From Gottfriedia sp002574545 (lineage in GTDB: Bacteria > Bacillota > Bacilli > Bacillales > Bacillaceae_G), in assembly GCA_052180195.1 (NCBI GenBank), contig CP197469.1: a DNA stretch of 64,000 bases. The stretch is one strand, 5' to 3'. The position numbers and the translations under genes are program-made. Of the stretch, positions 36,356 through 44,228 are shown piece by piece. Below the pieces are notes generated by a model. That model did no database searches. It worked only from the letters and a program-made list of their open reading frames with translations, and was not told the origin of the DNA. Numbering within the stretch: the first letter of the stretch is position 1; every line of letters begins with the position of its first letter.

Positions 36356-36367
36356 TAAAATGTATAC

Positions 36368-36383
36368 GTTCTCATGGAAGAAC
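36368..36383. promoter_or_regulatory. SinR-like operator of the matrix operon
   Basis: GTTCTCATGGAAGAAC: GTTCT-N6-AGAAC, just after the predicted transcription start. This is the inverted-repeat form bound by B. subtilis SinR, in the same relative place as the site at 26771. sinI-sinR itself lies at the far end of this operon. Confidence 0.65.
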
Positions 36384-36424
36384 AAAATACAAACTATATA
36401 TACAATTTAGGGAGAGAGAAAGAA

Positions 36425-37195
36425 ATGAAAAAGGTTAAGAGTAAAGTTGTAATTGGGATCGTATCTGCTGGTTTAGTTATTTCTGGAGGAATTGCATTTG
36501 CAAGTACTAATGCGGGTGAGTTATTAACGAATTGGGCTAATTCTAAAACTTCTGATGCAAAAACAGAGCTTTCTTCATCATATGATTCAAAATATAATTC
36601 TTCAGTTGCAGATATGAAAACTGATGTAAATAATTACAAAGTTGATGCTGCAAACACGATTGAAGCAGTAGGAGACGCTCAAACAAAGTTGGCAAATCAA
36701 CAAATTAGTGCGGCTTTAAATGAGCATATTGCTGCAATTTCTGAAGCTATGGCAGCTTTAAACATGAGCATTCCTGCTGATTTTGCTAACTATGTTTCAA
36801 CAACAAATGGTAAAACAACTTCTGATTTAAATGCATTAGCAGATACATTAAATAATAGCTTTAATGCACAGCTTTCAGCGGTTGCTAAAAGTGCGGATTC
36901 AAAACTTCAATCTAATTTAAATTCTTCTCGTACAACGGCTGTGAACACTTTAACACAAAAAATTCAAGATGCTAAAGCTGAAATAACTACATTAATTAAC
37001 ACTCAAGCATCTGATTCTGAAAAAGCTGTTTTAGAACACTTATCTTCTGAAATTGATCGTATTGAAGCTTCATTAAAATCTGAAATTGATACGCAAAAAG
37101 AAGCAGCATTTAAAACGCTAGAAGATACACAATCAAAAACTACTAATGATGCTATTAAAGATATGCAAGATTTAGTGGATGCGATTAATAAATAA
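36425..37195 (+). CDS. Secreted coiled-coil protein A, tasA-position matrix candidate
   Basis: 256 residues from ATG 36425 (GGGAGAGAG upstream). The signal peptide ends at about IAFA-STNAGELLTNWA. The mature part is almost wholly helical and rich in Ala, Ser, Asn, Thr, Lys and Asp, with heptad-like spacing (TTSDLNALADTLNNSF, KIQDAKAEITTLIN) and no Cys. It shares the STNAGEL start with the protein at 38397, so the two are homologous. No TasA/CalY beta-sandwich motif is present. First gene of an operon at the place of tapA-sipW-tasA, facing sinR. A helical fibre or matrix protein is inferred. Confidence 0.7.
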   Translation: MKKVKSKVVIGIVSAGLVISGGIAFASTNAGELLTNWANSKTSDAKTELSSSYDSKYNSSVADMKTDVNNYKVDAANTIEAVGDAQTKLANQQISAALNEHIAAISEAMAALNMSIPADFANYVSTTNGKTTSDLNALADTLNNSFNAQLSAVAKSADSKLQSNLNSSRTTAVNTLTQKIQDAKAEITTLINTQASDSEKAVLEHLSSEIDRIEASLKSEIDTQKEAAFKTLEDTQSKTTNDAIKDMQDLVDAINK

Positions 37196-37240
37196 GATAT
37201 AAAAGTTTGTTTTTTTCATGTAGTCATTAGGGGGTAAATT

Positions 37241-37816
37241 ATGCAGAATCGTATTGAAAAAACGGAAAAACAAACATGGGTCTCCAAAAAAATTAAAAAG
37301 CTTTTAATTGGATCTGTTACGTTAAGTGGTAGTTTGCTCATCGCAACGACGTTTTCATTTGCAGATACAAATTTACCGGCAGCAATGACTGCATGGACAA
37401 GCCTACAAACTAAGCAAGCAAGTGATTATATTATTGGAATGACGGAAGCAGAATCTACTAAGCAAAAAGCACGTTTAATTCAAGAAGTGCAAAAGAAGGC
37501 GAAAGAATCTGCTGATGAAATACAAAAATATGCAACACAAAAAAGCTTAGAATCACAAAGAGAGCTTCAGAAGTATGGAGATCAATTGATTAAACAAATT
37601 GATAATAAGAACGAAAAGGATGTACAAGAAGCAAAAGCAAGAATTGATGAAATTATACAAAACGCTCAGGAACAAGTAAAAGAGGAAATTAAACAGCAAG
37701 TTCCTAAGGTGAACTCAAATAACGGAAATAAATCCAATGAAACATCTAACTCGGAAAATGGTGATTCACAAAATAAAAACAGCCAAGAACAGTCTAACGA
37801 GGAAGGTCAACAGTAA
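37241..37816 (+). CDS. Secreted coiled-coil protein B with Asn/Ser/Gln-rich tail
   Basis: 191 residues, GGGGG site before ATG 37241. A basic start (KKIKKLL) and hydrophobic core end at about TFSFA-DTNLPAAMTAWTS. A long charged helix follows (residues 70-155, many Lys, Glu and Gln), then a low-complexity tail of Asn, Ser, Gln and Glu to the end. Its ADTNLPAAMTAW region loosely recalls the N-terminus of its neighbours. The stop overlaps the signal peptidase start (TAATG). By position it corresponds to an accessory protein such as TapA, but no sequence likeness to TapA is visible. Confidence 0.65.
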   Translation: MQNRIEKTEKQTWVSKKIKKLLIGSVTLSGSLLIATTFSFADTNLPAAMTAWTSLQTKQASDYIIGMTEAESTKQKARLIQEVQKKAKESADEIQKYATQKSLESQRELQKYGDQLIKQIDNKNEKDVQEAKARIDEIIQNAQEQVKEEIKQQVPKVNSNNGNKSNETSNSENGDSQNKNSQEQSNEEGQQ

Positions 37817-38370
37817 TGAATGCTTCTAAAATTGAAGAACAAAACGTAAAAACTTTTAGTCAGTCATTCTTTGAATGGATGAGATTCTTTTTAATTTTAA
37901 GTGTTCTTTTAGTTGTTTTACTAAACACAGTTGGACTTACTAAAGTTAGTGGATATTCAATGTATCCTACTTTAAACGATAGGGATATAGTCTTTGTGAA
38001 TAAATTAGCTCGTTTTACGCACGATCCTGAACTTGGAGATGTTGCGATTATGAAATTAAGAGCTGAGGGATTTGATGTTGTAAAACGAATAATTGGAGTG
38101 CCTGGGGACACGGTTTTTATAAAGGATGGAATTATTTATGTGAATAATCAACCGGTTCCAGAAATCTCCACAAATGGGACTTCTGAAGATATGGAAAAAA
38201 TAACGGTTCCTAAAAACAAAGTATTTGTTGTTGGTGATAATCGAGAGCCGGGAATAAGCTTTGATAGCCGAAGTAAAGATTTTGGATTTATACCTATTAA
38301 TGATATTAAGGGTTATGTTCTTGTTTCAATATTACCTATTCATAAAATTGCGAAACCACTTAAAGTGTAA
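37816..38370 (+). CDS. Type I signal peptidase (SipS/SipT-like, Ser-Lys)
   Basis: 184 residues with one N-terminal membrane helix (about 22-40). KVSGYSMYPTLNDRDIVFV contains the nucleophile Ser48, FDVVKRIIGVPGDTV the general base Lys90, and VGDNREPGISFDSR the last conserved box. The Ser-Lys dyad separates it from SipW, which has Ser-His. Yet it takes the sipW position between two secreted proteins in this operon, so it may be dedicated to them. The start overlaps the upstream stop by one base. Confidence 0.9.
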   Translation: MNASKIEEQNVKTFSQSFFEWMRFFLILSVLLVVLLNTVGLTKVSGYSMYPTLNDRDIVFVNKLARFTHDPELGDVAIMKLRAEGFDVVKRIIGVPGDTVFIKDGIIYVNNQPVPEISTNGTSEDMEKITVPKNKVFVVGDNREPGISFDSRSKDFGFIPINDIKGYVLVSILPIHKIAKPLKV

Positions 38371-38396
38371 TCTGTCTAATGGAGGCACGAAAGATA

Positions 38397-39578
38397 ATGG
38401 AAAAAAAGTCAATGAAAAAGAAAATTGCAGTTGGAATACTGGCTGCTGGAATCCTAACAACTTCTAGTTTAGCATTTGCATCTACAAATGCTGGGGAGTT
38501 ATTTACAAATTATGCAGCTCAATTATTAAATGATGCGAAGTCATCTGTTAGTAGCACATTAGGCTCAAAAACTTCAGATATGATTGGGGCATTAAAAAAT
38601 AAATTAAATGCATATGCTTCTGATACAGAAAATGGCGTTAATAGTAAACAAGGCGAGTTAGAACAAGCTGGTGTTAATAAAATTAACAATCAATCAGATG
38701 AGCATATTAACGCAATCAACAGTGCTTTACCTGGAATTAATCAAAATACTACCGACCAATTTTCACAGCTAGTAGCACAATTAAATGCTCAAACTACTGC
38801 TGGGGTTGAAGGGGAAGTTAACGGATTAAAACCTGACTTTAGTTCAGAAGTATCAAATGGGCAACAAAAAATTAATGCTGAGCAAGCTAAAGCGCTTAAT
38901 GATTTAGAAGAGGCAATTAATGCTGCTAAAGTAACTTTAGGGCAATTAATTGATTTACAAAAACAAACAGCTGATCAACAAGTAAAAACTTATTTACAAG
39001 ATCAAATTAACAAAATAACACAAATTATCAATGATGCAACAAGTGATCTAGAATTCAAAAAATCGAAAGCATTAGCTACTAAGGCAACAAATATAAAAAA
39101 TGATACTATTAATGATTTAAATTCTTTAGCTAACGGATTATATACTCCACAAAATAGTTATCTAGCGGACTTTGAAAGTACAAGTTCACCATTTTCAATT
39201 GCTGGTGATTGGGAAAGAATTAATTCAAAAGTAGATGGAAAAACTGACTATTATTTAATTAGCAATAATATTTCTAATAACAGTTCTTCAACTGCTGAAG
39301 TGACAATAGATGTACCGGATAACGCATATAACGCATCCTTATCTTTTGATTATTTAGTTCTTTCGCAACTAAATAAAGATATCTTAACGATTTCATTAGA
39401 TGGCAATGTACTAGTTAGCGAATCAGGTACAGGTAACAATTGGACAAATAAAAAACTTACGATTCAACCAGGTAAACACGTGTTAAAACTTACGTATTCA
39501 AAAGATAAATCTGGTAGCGCAAGCAAAGATGCTGGTTATATCGATAATATATCTTTAAAATACGATTTACGTAAATAA
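38397..39578 (+). CDS. Secreted coiled-coil protein C with C-terminal jelly-roll-like domain
   Basis: 393 residues from ATG 38397 (GGAGG at 38381-38385). The signal peptide ends LAFA-STNAGELFTNYA, matching protein A. Residues 35-245 are helical with repeats of Asn/Gln/Ala/Lys heptads (KINNQSDEHINAIN, DQFSQLVAQLNAQT, DLEEAINAAKVTLGQLI). Residues 250-393 switch to beta-rich sequence: YLADFESTSSPFSIAGDWERI, then ILTISLDGNVLVSESG and GKHVLKLTYSKD, like carbohydrate-binding or concanavalin-type modules. A fibre with a sugar-binding head for the EPS is a reasonable reading. Last gene before a terminator facing sinR. Confidence 0.7.
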   Translation: MEKKSMKKKIAVGILAAGILTTSSLAFASTNAGELFTNYAAQLLNDAKSSVSSTLGSKTSDMIGALKNKLNAYASDTENGVNSKQGELEQAGVNKINNQSDEHINAINSALPGINQNTTDQFSQLVAQLNAQTTAGVEGEVNGLKPDFSSEVSNGQQKINAEQAKALNDLEEAINAAKVTLGQLIDLQKQTADQQVKTYLQDQINKITQIINDATSDLEFKKSKALATKATNIKNDTINDLNSLANGLYTPQNSYLADFESTSSPFSIAGDWERINSKVDGKTDYYLISNNISNNSSSTAEVTIDVPDNAYNASLSFDYLVLSQLNKDILTISLDGNVLVSESGTGNNWTNKKLTIQPGKHVLKLTYSKDKSGSASKDAGYIDNISLKYDLRK

Positions 39579-39583
39579 ATGAG

Positions 39584-39627
39584 AAGAAGGGCACTCTTAT
39601 GTTTGAAGTGCGCCCTTCTTAATTTTT
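39584..39627 (+). terminator. Terminator of the matrix operon
   Basis: AAGAAGGGC (39584-39592) pairs with GCCCTTCTT (39612-39620), then AATTTTT. Confidence 0.8.
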
Positions 39628-39631
39628 GTCG

Positions 39632-39679
39632 GAAAAAAACCTTCAACTTAAAATGGAAACATTTTAAGTTGAAGGTTTA
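39632..39679 (-). terminator. Terminator of sinR
   Basis: Stem of about 16-18 bp between 39638-39654 and 39660-39677, with seven T on the minus strand. It overlaps the sinR stop codon. Confidence 0.85.
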
Positions 39680-39997
39680 TTTGCCTTGCTTATACTTATT
39701 AAACTCAATAAACTTTAATAATTCATCTTTTGGTATACCTGAATTAATCGCTTCTTGAAGGATATCCATCCATTCAGAATCAATAATTTTCGATGGATCA
39801 ATATCATCTTTCAGGAGGCTTTCTGCCGTTGTATTGAAGACACCAGCAATTTTTTCAAGTACTTGAATTGAAGGATTGCTTTGTAGATTTCGTTCAATCG
39901 AACTTATGTAGGATTTTGCGATACCAGCACGTTCTGCAAGCTCTGTAAGTGACATTCCATGTTGTAAACGTAGTTTTTTAATTCGTTCTCCAATCAT
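39677..39997 (-). CDS. sinR: SinR, biofilm master repressor
   Basis: 106 residues. IGERIKKLRLQHGMSLTELAERAGIAKSYISSIERNLQ matches B. subtilis SinR nearly residue for residue through the HTH, followed by NPSIQVLEKIA. The C-terminal helices DSEWMDILQEAINSGIPKDELLKF are the SinI-binding/dimerisation part. ATGGAG before ATG 39997 is the ribosome site. It is convergent with the secreted protein operon, the arrangement of B. subtilis tasA-sinR-sinI. Candidate operators are at 36368 and 26771. Confidence 0.95.
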   Translation of the reverse strand: MIGERIKKLRLQHGMSLTELAERAGIAKSYISSIERNLQSNPSIQVLEKIAGVFNTTAESLLKDDIDPSKIIDSEWMDILQEAINSGIPKDELLKFIEFNKYKQGK

Positions 39998-40059
39998 ATA
40001 AGCTACTCCATATCTTTTTGACTATTACAAAAAGTATATCATAGTAGGAAGTAGTTCTC

Positions 40060-40197
40060 CTAGTTTTGACATGAATCTTTAACGCAATTGTAAAGAAATG
40101 CCCGCACATCATCAGGACTTATGCCTACTTCAATGCATTCTAGTAGTAAGTCGATCCAGTTTAATTCGGCAGAATGGTTTTCCAATTCACTGTACAT
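40060..40197 (-). CDS. sinI: SinI, antagonist of SinR
   Basis: 45 residues, easily missed for its size. ELNWIDLLLECIEVGISPDDVRAFL aligns with SinI (EWVELMVEAKEANISPEEIRKYL as I recall it), the helix pair that displaces SinR dimers. A perfect AGGAGG (40206-40211) precedes ATG 40197. It is upstream of sinR on the same strand, 62 bases apart, as in B. subtilis. A TATACT-like sequence between the two may give sinR its own promoter. Confidence 0.92.
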   Translation of the reverse strand: MYSELENHSAELNWIDLLLECIEVGISPDDVRAFLYNCVKDSCQN

Positions 40198-40563
40198 GAA
40201 TAATAGCCTCCTAAAATTAAGGTATAAAATACCTAGGTAACCCTGCTTTCTTAGTTCGTTTAATAGTTAAAAAATACAGTGAACTAGTGCTTTTTCTCTA
40301 TATTTACAACTAAGATCAGTGGCTTTGCGTCCCAATCTCTCAATTGGTTTGCCTTTTTCTAGAGAGAGTTTCGGTTGATTTATTATAATTTTTAAAAAAT
40401 TTATATAATAATTATATAATGAATCAATTACATAGTTTGTAGGAATTTGTAATTTCAAAAAAAACAATAATATTAATAATATTTCAATTATATTAAAAAC
40501 ATTAGATAAATCAAGGTGTTTTTTCATATTTGAAATAAACGAAAAAAATTTCAAAAAAAACAT

Positions 40564-40591
40564 TTCGACATTTGTTAAAAAATATGTCGAA
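40564..40591. promoter_or_regulatory. Pair of Spo0A boxes
   Basis: TTCGACA (40564-40570) and TGTCGAA (40585-40591) are two exact 0A-box cores in opposite orientation. Spo0A activates sinI in B. subtilis. Here they lie about 370 bases before sinI, and just before a + strand promoter at 40604. Confidence 0.5.
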
Positions 40592-40603
40592 ACACAAAAA
40601 TGA

Positions 40604-40632
40604 TTGGTAAAATTTAGTAATTTTAATATAAT
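40604..40632 (+). promoter_or_regulatory. Orphan promoter pointing at the sigma-factor gene
   Basis: TTGGTA (40604-40609), 17 bases, TATAAT (40627-40632). No + strand gene follows. A short RNA of about 130 bases could run to the hairpin at 40745-40768. Confidence 0.5.
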
Positions 40633-40744
40633 GTTACAGAATAGGTAAACAGTAGAGAATGTTAAAAAAGTGTGAGAAGTTTTTACTCAAAACGGCATAG
40701 CTTTGAAAATTATAAAAGTAGTAGAAAAGTAATAGTTTTTTTAG

Positions 40745-40768
40745 ATAGATTTGAAATCTATTTTATTT
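40745..40768 (+). terminator. Weak hairpin with T-rich tail
   Basis: ATAGATT (40745-40751) pairs with AATCTAT (40755-40761) around three bases, followed by TTTATTTT. It overlaps the 3' end of the minus-strand sigma gene. Confidence 0.4.
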
Positions 40769-41281
40769 TGAGTTTCTTAATCTTTTTAATGCATAACGAT
40801 AACTAGACCGAACGCTAGATTCTTTCATATTTAAACTTTTTGCAATTTGAGGAAATTCATGATTATAATAAAAACGTTTTATTAGGATTTGCTTCTGTAA
40901 GGGAGAGATCCCATCTAGCAAACTTGTAAAATTAACGAGTGAAAATGATTCATCAAAATAGATTAAATCTTCACCATGGTCAGATGCTACAATTTGTTCA
41001 TCATACTTAATTGCTTTGGATAGCTCATTTAATAAATAGCCTCTCACTGTAATAAAAGCATAACTTGAAAAGCTGCCCTTCTCAGTTTGATACTGTTGGT
41101 AAGCCCTCCATAATGCTATTTGACCAATTTGATAATATTCATCAAAGTTTTTATAGATATGCAGTTTCTTCATCGTTGCTTTTATCATTCGGGAATACTG
41201 GTTTAAGCATTCCTCGAATGTACTTGGCTTTAATTTTCCTGAAATTACTTGATAATCTACTTGTTCTTCACTACGCTTCAT
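40763..41281 (-). CDS. Sigma-70 family RNA polymerase sigma factor
   Basis: 172 residues from ATG 41281 (AAAGG eight bases upstream). A longer in-frame start would add 32 residues but has poor support. Region 2: DEYYQIGQIALWRAYQQYQTEKGSFSSYAFITVRGYLLNEL. Region 4: LQKQILIKRFYYNHEFPQIAKSLNMKESSVRSSYRYALKRL. No anti-sigma gene is adjacent. It is divergent from comK, which hints at a competence or stationary-phase role, but nothing more can be read. Confidence 0.82.
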   Translation of the reverse strand: MKRSEEQVDYQVISGKLKPSTFEECLNQYSRMIKATMKKLHIYKNFDEYYQIGQIALWRAYQQYQTEKGSFSSYAFITVRGYLLNELSKAIKYDEQIVASDHGEDLIYFDESFSLVNFTSLLDGISPLQKQILIKRFYYNHEFPQIAKSLNMKESSVRSSYRYALKRLRNSK

Positions 41282-41588
41282 GCTTATAGCCTTTCTTAAA
41301 GGCATGCCCTTTTGTTTATTCCGCGGTGAAGTAACTATATAAAAAAATAGGAAATATATCATATCTGGAAATATCAATTAAGAATAAATGAAATAGAGAG
41401 AAAGTTGAGTATTGAAATTAAAACTTTAAATTTACTGGGAAAAATCGATTGAAAATATAATTATTAGTATTTTTAAAGGAAGGTAAAGTTTACTAAATCA
41501 CTGGTTAACTCGTCATAGAAGTTTCAAAAATGCGGGAAGATAATTTTGATATAATCGAAATGTAAAAAATCCTAAAAAGGAGACGTCT
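41282..41588. other. sigma factor-comK divergent intergenic region
   Basis: Two AT boxes, AAAACTTTAAATT (41420-41432) and AAAATATAATTAT (41452-41464), with 19 bases between them, resemble a ComK K-box (AAAA-N5-TTTT pairs), though imperfectly. A TATAAT lies shortly before comK near 41550. An autoregulated comK promoter is plausible. No gene is seen here. Confidence 0.35.
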
Positions 41589-42122
41589 ATGTCGAAATTA
41601 GATTATGTTGTATCTTATGAAACAATGCTAATTGAAGCTGCGGAACATCCAGAGTATTTAACCAAAATAACAGATAAAGACAAAGGAGTAATCTATTCAA
41701 GACGACCAATGAAAGCAATCTTGAATGAATCCGCCCTTTATCATAATCAATCTATTAAAGGCCATCTCGAAGTCGTAAAAAGTAAATATCCAACTATGAA
41801 AAAGATTCCTCTTATGATTAATCCCACATTATCAATTATTATGATTCCTACATCTTCTCAAAATAACATATCTTGCAAATGGTTAAATTTTATCCAAATA
41901 AATAAATATATAAAAGAAAAAAGAAAAACAAAGATTCAGTTTAGGAATGGGGAAGAGAGGACATTACCAATTTCTTATTACATTTTTGATAAACAAATCA
42001 GTAAAGCTTCAAAGATTATTAGTATGTATTTAAGTCAGAAAGTAGAATACAAGCTAAAATCAGATGAAGAAAAGTTAATGATGATTAAGGAATTAATAGA
42101 AGGATATTCTTCTAATAAATAG
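41589..42122 (+). CDS. comK: ComK, competence transcription factor
   Basis: 177 residues, AAAGGAG before ATG 41589. The central PLMINPTLSIIMIPTSSQ, then CKWLNFIQINKY and RNGEERTLPISYYIFDKQISKA, follow the conserved ComK segments (MVDPSNQIFLFPT and LPISYNSFENQ in B. subtilis). It would activate comFA/comFC and DNA-uptake genes. Full length. In this window comFA and comFC are about 18 kb away. Confidence 0.9.
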   Translation: MSKLDYVVSYETMLIEAAEHPEYLTKITDKDKGVIYSRRPMKAILNESALYHNQSIKGHLEVVKSKYPTMKKIPLMINPTLSIIMIPTSSQNNISCKWLNFIQINKYIKEKRKTKIQFRNGEERTLPISYYIFDKQISKASKIISMYLSQKVEYKLKSDEEKLMMIKELIEGYSSNK

Positions 42123-42144
42123 GCTTAGCAGGGGAAGGGAATAC

Positions 42145-42190
42145 AAAAAGCAGGCCTTAAGATCCTATTTGATCATAAATCCTGCTTTTA
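42145..42190. terminator. Bidirectional terminator between comK and SLAP gene
   Basis: AAAAAGCAGG (42145-42154) pairs with CCTGCTTTT (42181-42189). An inner GATC pair helps. Works for both convergent genes. Confidence 0.8.
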
Positions 42191-42203
42191 GCTTAATTAT
42201 GCT

Positions 42204-43112
42204 TTAAATAACTTCTTGATCAGGTACTCTAATTGTCCATTGCGAGAACGTATTTATCTCTATTAGATCCTTAGGGAAGATAAATGTCCATGGTTTACTC
42301 GTATTTGCCTGGATTGTTAATGGAGGTAAGGTAAATAAACCTTTCGCAATTATTTCACCATTCTCATTTAACATTTCTAGTGGTAGTAATTCTAGATTAA
42401 CTGCTTGTGTTGAACCATTTCGAACTAAAATATTGACTCCTAAGTTTCCTTCTTCATTATAGCTCGCTCGTAAAGCGTGTAAACTTACTTCATTTATGCG
42501 TAATTTAGGTAAAGAATTTACAAGATTGCTTAATTCTGCAATTTGTTCTTCAGTAAGTCGGCCTTCCCATGATGGATCGATATCTAATCTGTGAATAGTT
42601 TTTGACAAATCAAATGCTAATTCAAATCCTTTTTCAGGCAAGTCCTCTTTTAGTAAATACTCTCGTTCAAATACGAAGCGCCACGGGCGGCTACTACAAG
42701 GAGGCATTTCGCCAAGTTCTTCCAATCTAAATCCTTTTCTTGCTAATAGTTCACCTTCTTCACTAATCAATAATAGTATAGCATCTTCTAAACGAACTAA
42801 TTTTTCTAAACTGTTGCGAACGAATGCTGTAACAGTTGCACTTCCATCATCATTCGTTTCAAGTTCAATTGCAGATAATGACAATTGATTTGGTTTTAAA
42901 GGAGAAAGCTCATTATTTAAAAATTGATAGACATAACGCTTTTCATCTTCAATATGCATTAATGGATGGAATGAAATTTTAGGATGAATTTCAACCACTT
43001 CATTTTCTTCAACTTGAACTGCTTGATCAGTAGATGTTTGTTGCAATAATTCATTCGATGAGACTGTTGAATCTTTTCCCTTTTGTAATAAACGCTTAAT
43101 CGATGATAACAT
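42204..43112 (-). CDS. SLAP-domain protein (accessory Sec S-layer assembly type)
   Basis: 302 residues without a signal peptide. Two SLAP-type beta modules are visible at about 75-170 (TVTAFVRNSLEKLVRLEDAIL ... RPWRFVFERE) and 200-300 (GVNILVRNGSTQAVNLELLPL ... KPWTFIFPKD). Proteins of this layout are named accessory Sec system S-layer assembly proteins in Bacillus. The usual secA2 partner is not in the window. GGGGGTAG lies before ATG. Confidence 0.78.
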   Translation of the reverse strand: MLSSIKRLLQKGKDSTVSSNELLQQTSTDQAVQVEENEVVEIHPKISFHPLMHIEDEKRYVYQFLNNELSPLKPNQLSLSAIELETNDDGSATVTAFVRNSLEKLVRLEDAILLLISEEGELLARKGFRLEELGEMPPCSSRPWRFVFEREYLLKEDLPEKGFELAFDLSKTIHRLDIDPSWEGRLTEEQIAELSNLVNSLPKLRINEVSLHALRASYNEEGNLGVNILVRNGSTQAVNLELLPLEMLNENGEIIAKGLFTLPPLTIQANTSKPWTFIFPKDLIEINTFSQWTIRVPDQEVI

Positions 43113-43574
43113 TTTGTTTTTCTACCCCCTGTGGACAAGATCATTCTTGAAATGCTGAAGCAAGACTTGCTGATATTTCTCTTTGTACTTTAGCTATTAG
43201 TATGTTCAAACAGAGTAAATCCTTCATATTTAAATGGTTGAATTGGACATCTTGTTGATACTGTCTTAAGTGTATCCCCTCAATCAATTGTTGTAAATAC
43301 TCTAAATGTTCAGTCTAATATAAAAATTTAGCACTTAATGCCATGCTTTTTAAAATAATAAATTGTTTTTTTTATTCAACTAATAGAGAATGTCCCTAAT
43401 TCCTCTGTGGGGATAGGGATTTTTTATTTATTAATATAGTATTTTTAAAATAGGTCTTTTCAATTGTGTTAACAACGTATTAAACTTCTATTAAAAGAAT
43501 TGGATTTTAAGCAAATAGATTAGATAATATGATAAGTGTATCTATTTATAACTGTAATAGAGGAGTGAAAGATT
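43113..43574. other. Intergenic region with a degraded minus-strand open stretch
   Basis: On the minus strand a frame is open from about 43311 to the stop at 43141-43143 (reads EHLEYLQQLIEGIHLRQYQQ, later AKVQREISASLASAFQE). It has no ATG or ribosome site, so it may be a gene remnant. Otherwise it holds only the terminator at 43393 and the promoter region of the YARHG gene. Confidence 0.3.
43393..43426 (+). terminator. Orphan terminator
   Basis: TCCCTA (43393-43398) pairs with TAGGGA (43414-43419), extended by TTCC/GGGA, then TTTTTT. No + strand gene lies before it. Confidence 0.6.
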
Positions 43575-44153
43575 TTGGCTAATAAGGAAGAAAACAAAGT
43601 TGAAAGTCGTTCAGAACATAGAAAACTTAAGAATAAGGAAGATGGTTTTAGTATTAAACGATACTTTTCATTAATAATATCGATAGCTGGGGTACTTATA
43701 ATAGGTGCTACAGCAATTTTTTATGTTTACCCAAAAATAATGAATGAAGGTAATTTTCATCCAAAAAATGCTTCTACAGAGGTAGAAACGAAAAAGGTCG
43801 TAAAAAAAGAAACAAAGAGTGAAAAGACGACTGAAACAAAATCTAAGGAAGTTGCTAAAGAAACGACTAAAAAGGAAACAAAAGTTACCGAAGAAGAGAA
43901 GCAATCAACAGATTACGTTTTACCAGATAGTAATAGTAGAAAACTAACGAGTGCAGATCTAAATAAACTAGCTCGAAATGAATTGCGTTTAGCTCGAAAT
44001 GAAATTTTCGCTAGACATGGTTTGGTATTTAAATCAAGCGACTTGACGATTTATTTTTCTTCTAAGTCTTGGTATAAACCAAATCCTGCATATGGCGGAG
44101 AACTTAATGATATTGAAAAATATAATTTAAATTTAATTAAATCAAGAGAATAG
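43575..44153 (+). CDS. YARHG-domain membrane protein
   Basis: 192 residues, TTG start with GAGGAG upstream. A membrane helix at about 33-54 is followed by a Lys/Glu/Thr-rich linker (60-120) and a C-terminal YARHG domain: NELRLARNEIFARHGLVFKS ... SWYKPNP. The domain is thought to act outside the cell at the wall. It is placed next to the TcaA-like gene, with which YARHG modules are often associated. Confidence 0.85.
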   Translation: MANKEENKVESRSEHRKLKNKEDGFSIKRYFSLIISIAGVLIIGATAIFYVYPKIMNEGNFHPKNASTEVETKKVVKKETKSEKTTETKSKEVAKETTKKETKVTEEEKQSTDYVLPDSNSRKLTSADLNKLARNELRLARNEIFARHGLVFKSSDLTIYFSSKSWYKPNPAYGGELNDIEKYNLNLIKSRE

Positions 44154-44192
44154 TTGGAAATTCAACAGTACCTTCTTTAATTAATTAACAAG

Positions 44193-44228
44193 AAAGCAAA
44201 GTTCAGTGATTAATGAACTTTGCTTTTT
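44193..44228. terminator. Terminator after the YARHG gene
   Basis: AAAGCAAAGTTCA (44193-44205) pairs with TGAACTTTGCTTT (44214-44226), then T. It overlaps the end of an ankyrin remnant on the minus strand. Confidence 0.85.

Noticed and set aside
37816..38370. Naming the signal peptidase sipW
   Set aside because: It has the Ser48-Lys90 dyad of the SipS/SipT type. SipW has Ser-His.
40267..40563. A 98-codon minus-strand open frame upstream of sinI
   Set aside because: Low-complexity Phe/Ile/Leu/Asn content from AT-rich DNA, no ribosome site, and it covers the region where sinI regulation is expected.
41590..41596. Spo0A box at the comK start
   Set aside because: TGTCGAA arises from the codons Met-Ser-Lys at the start of comK. 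Position and context do not favour a regulatory site.
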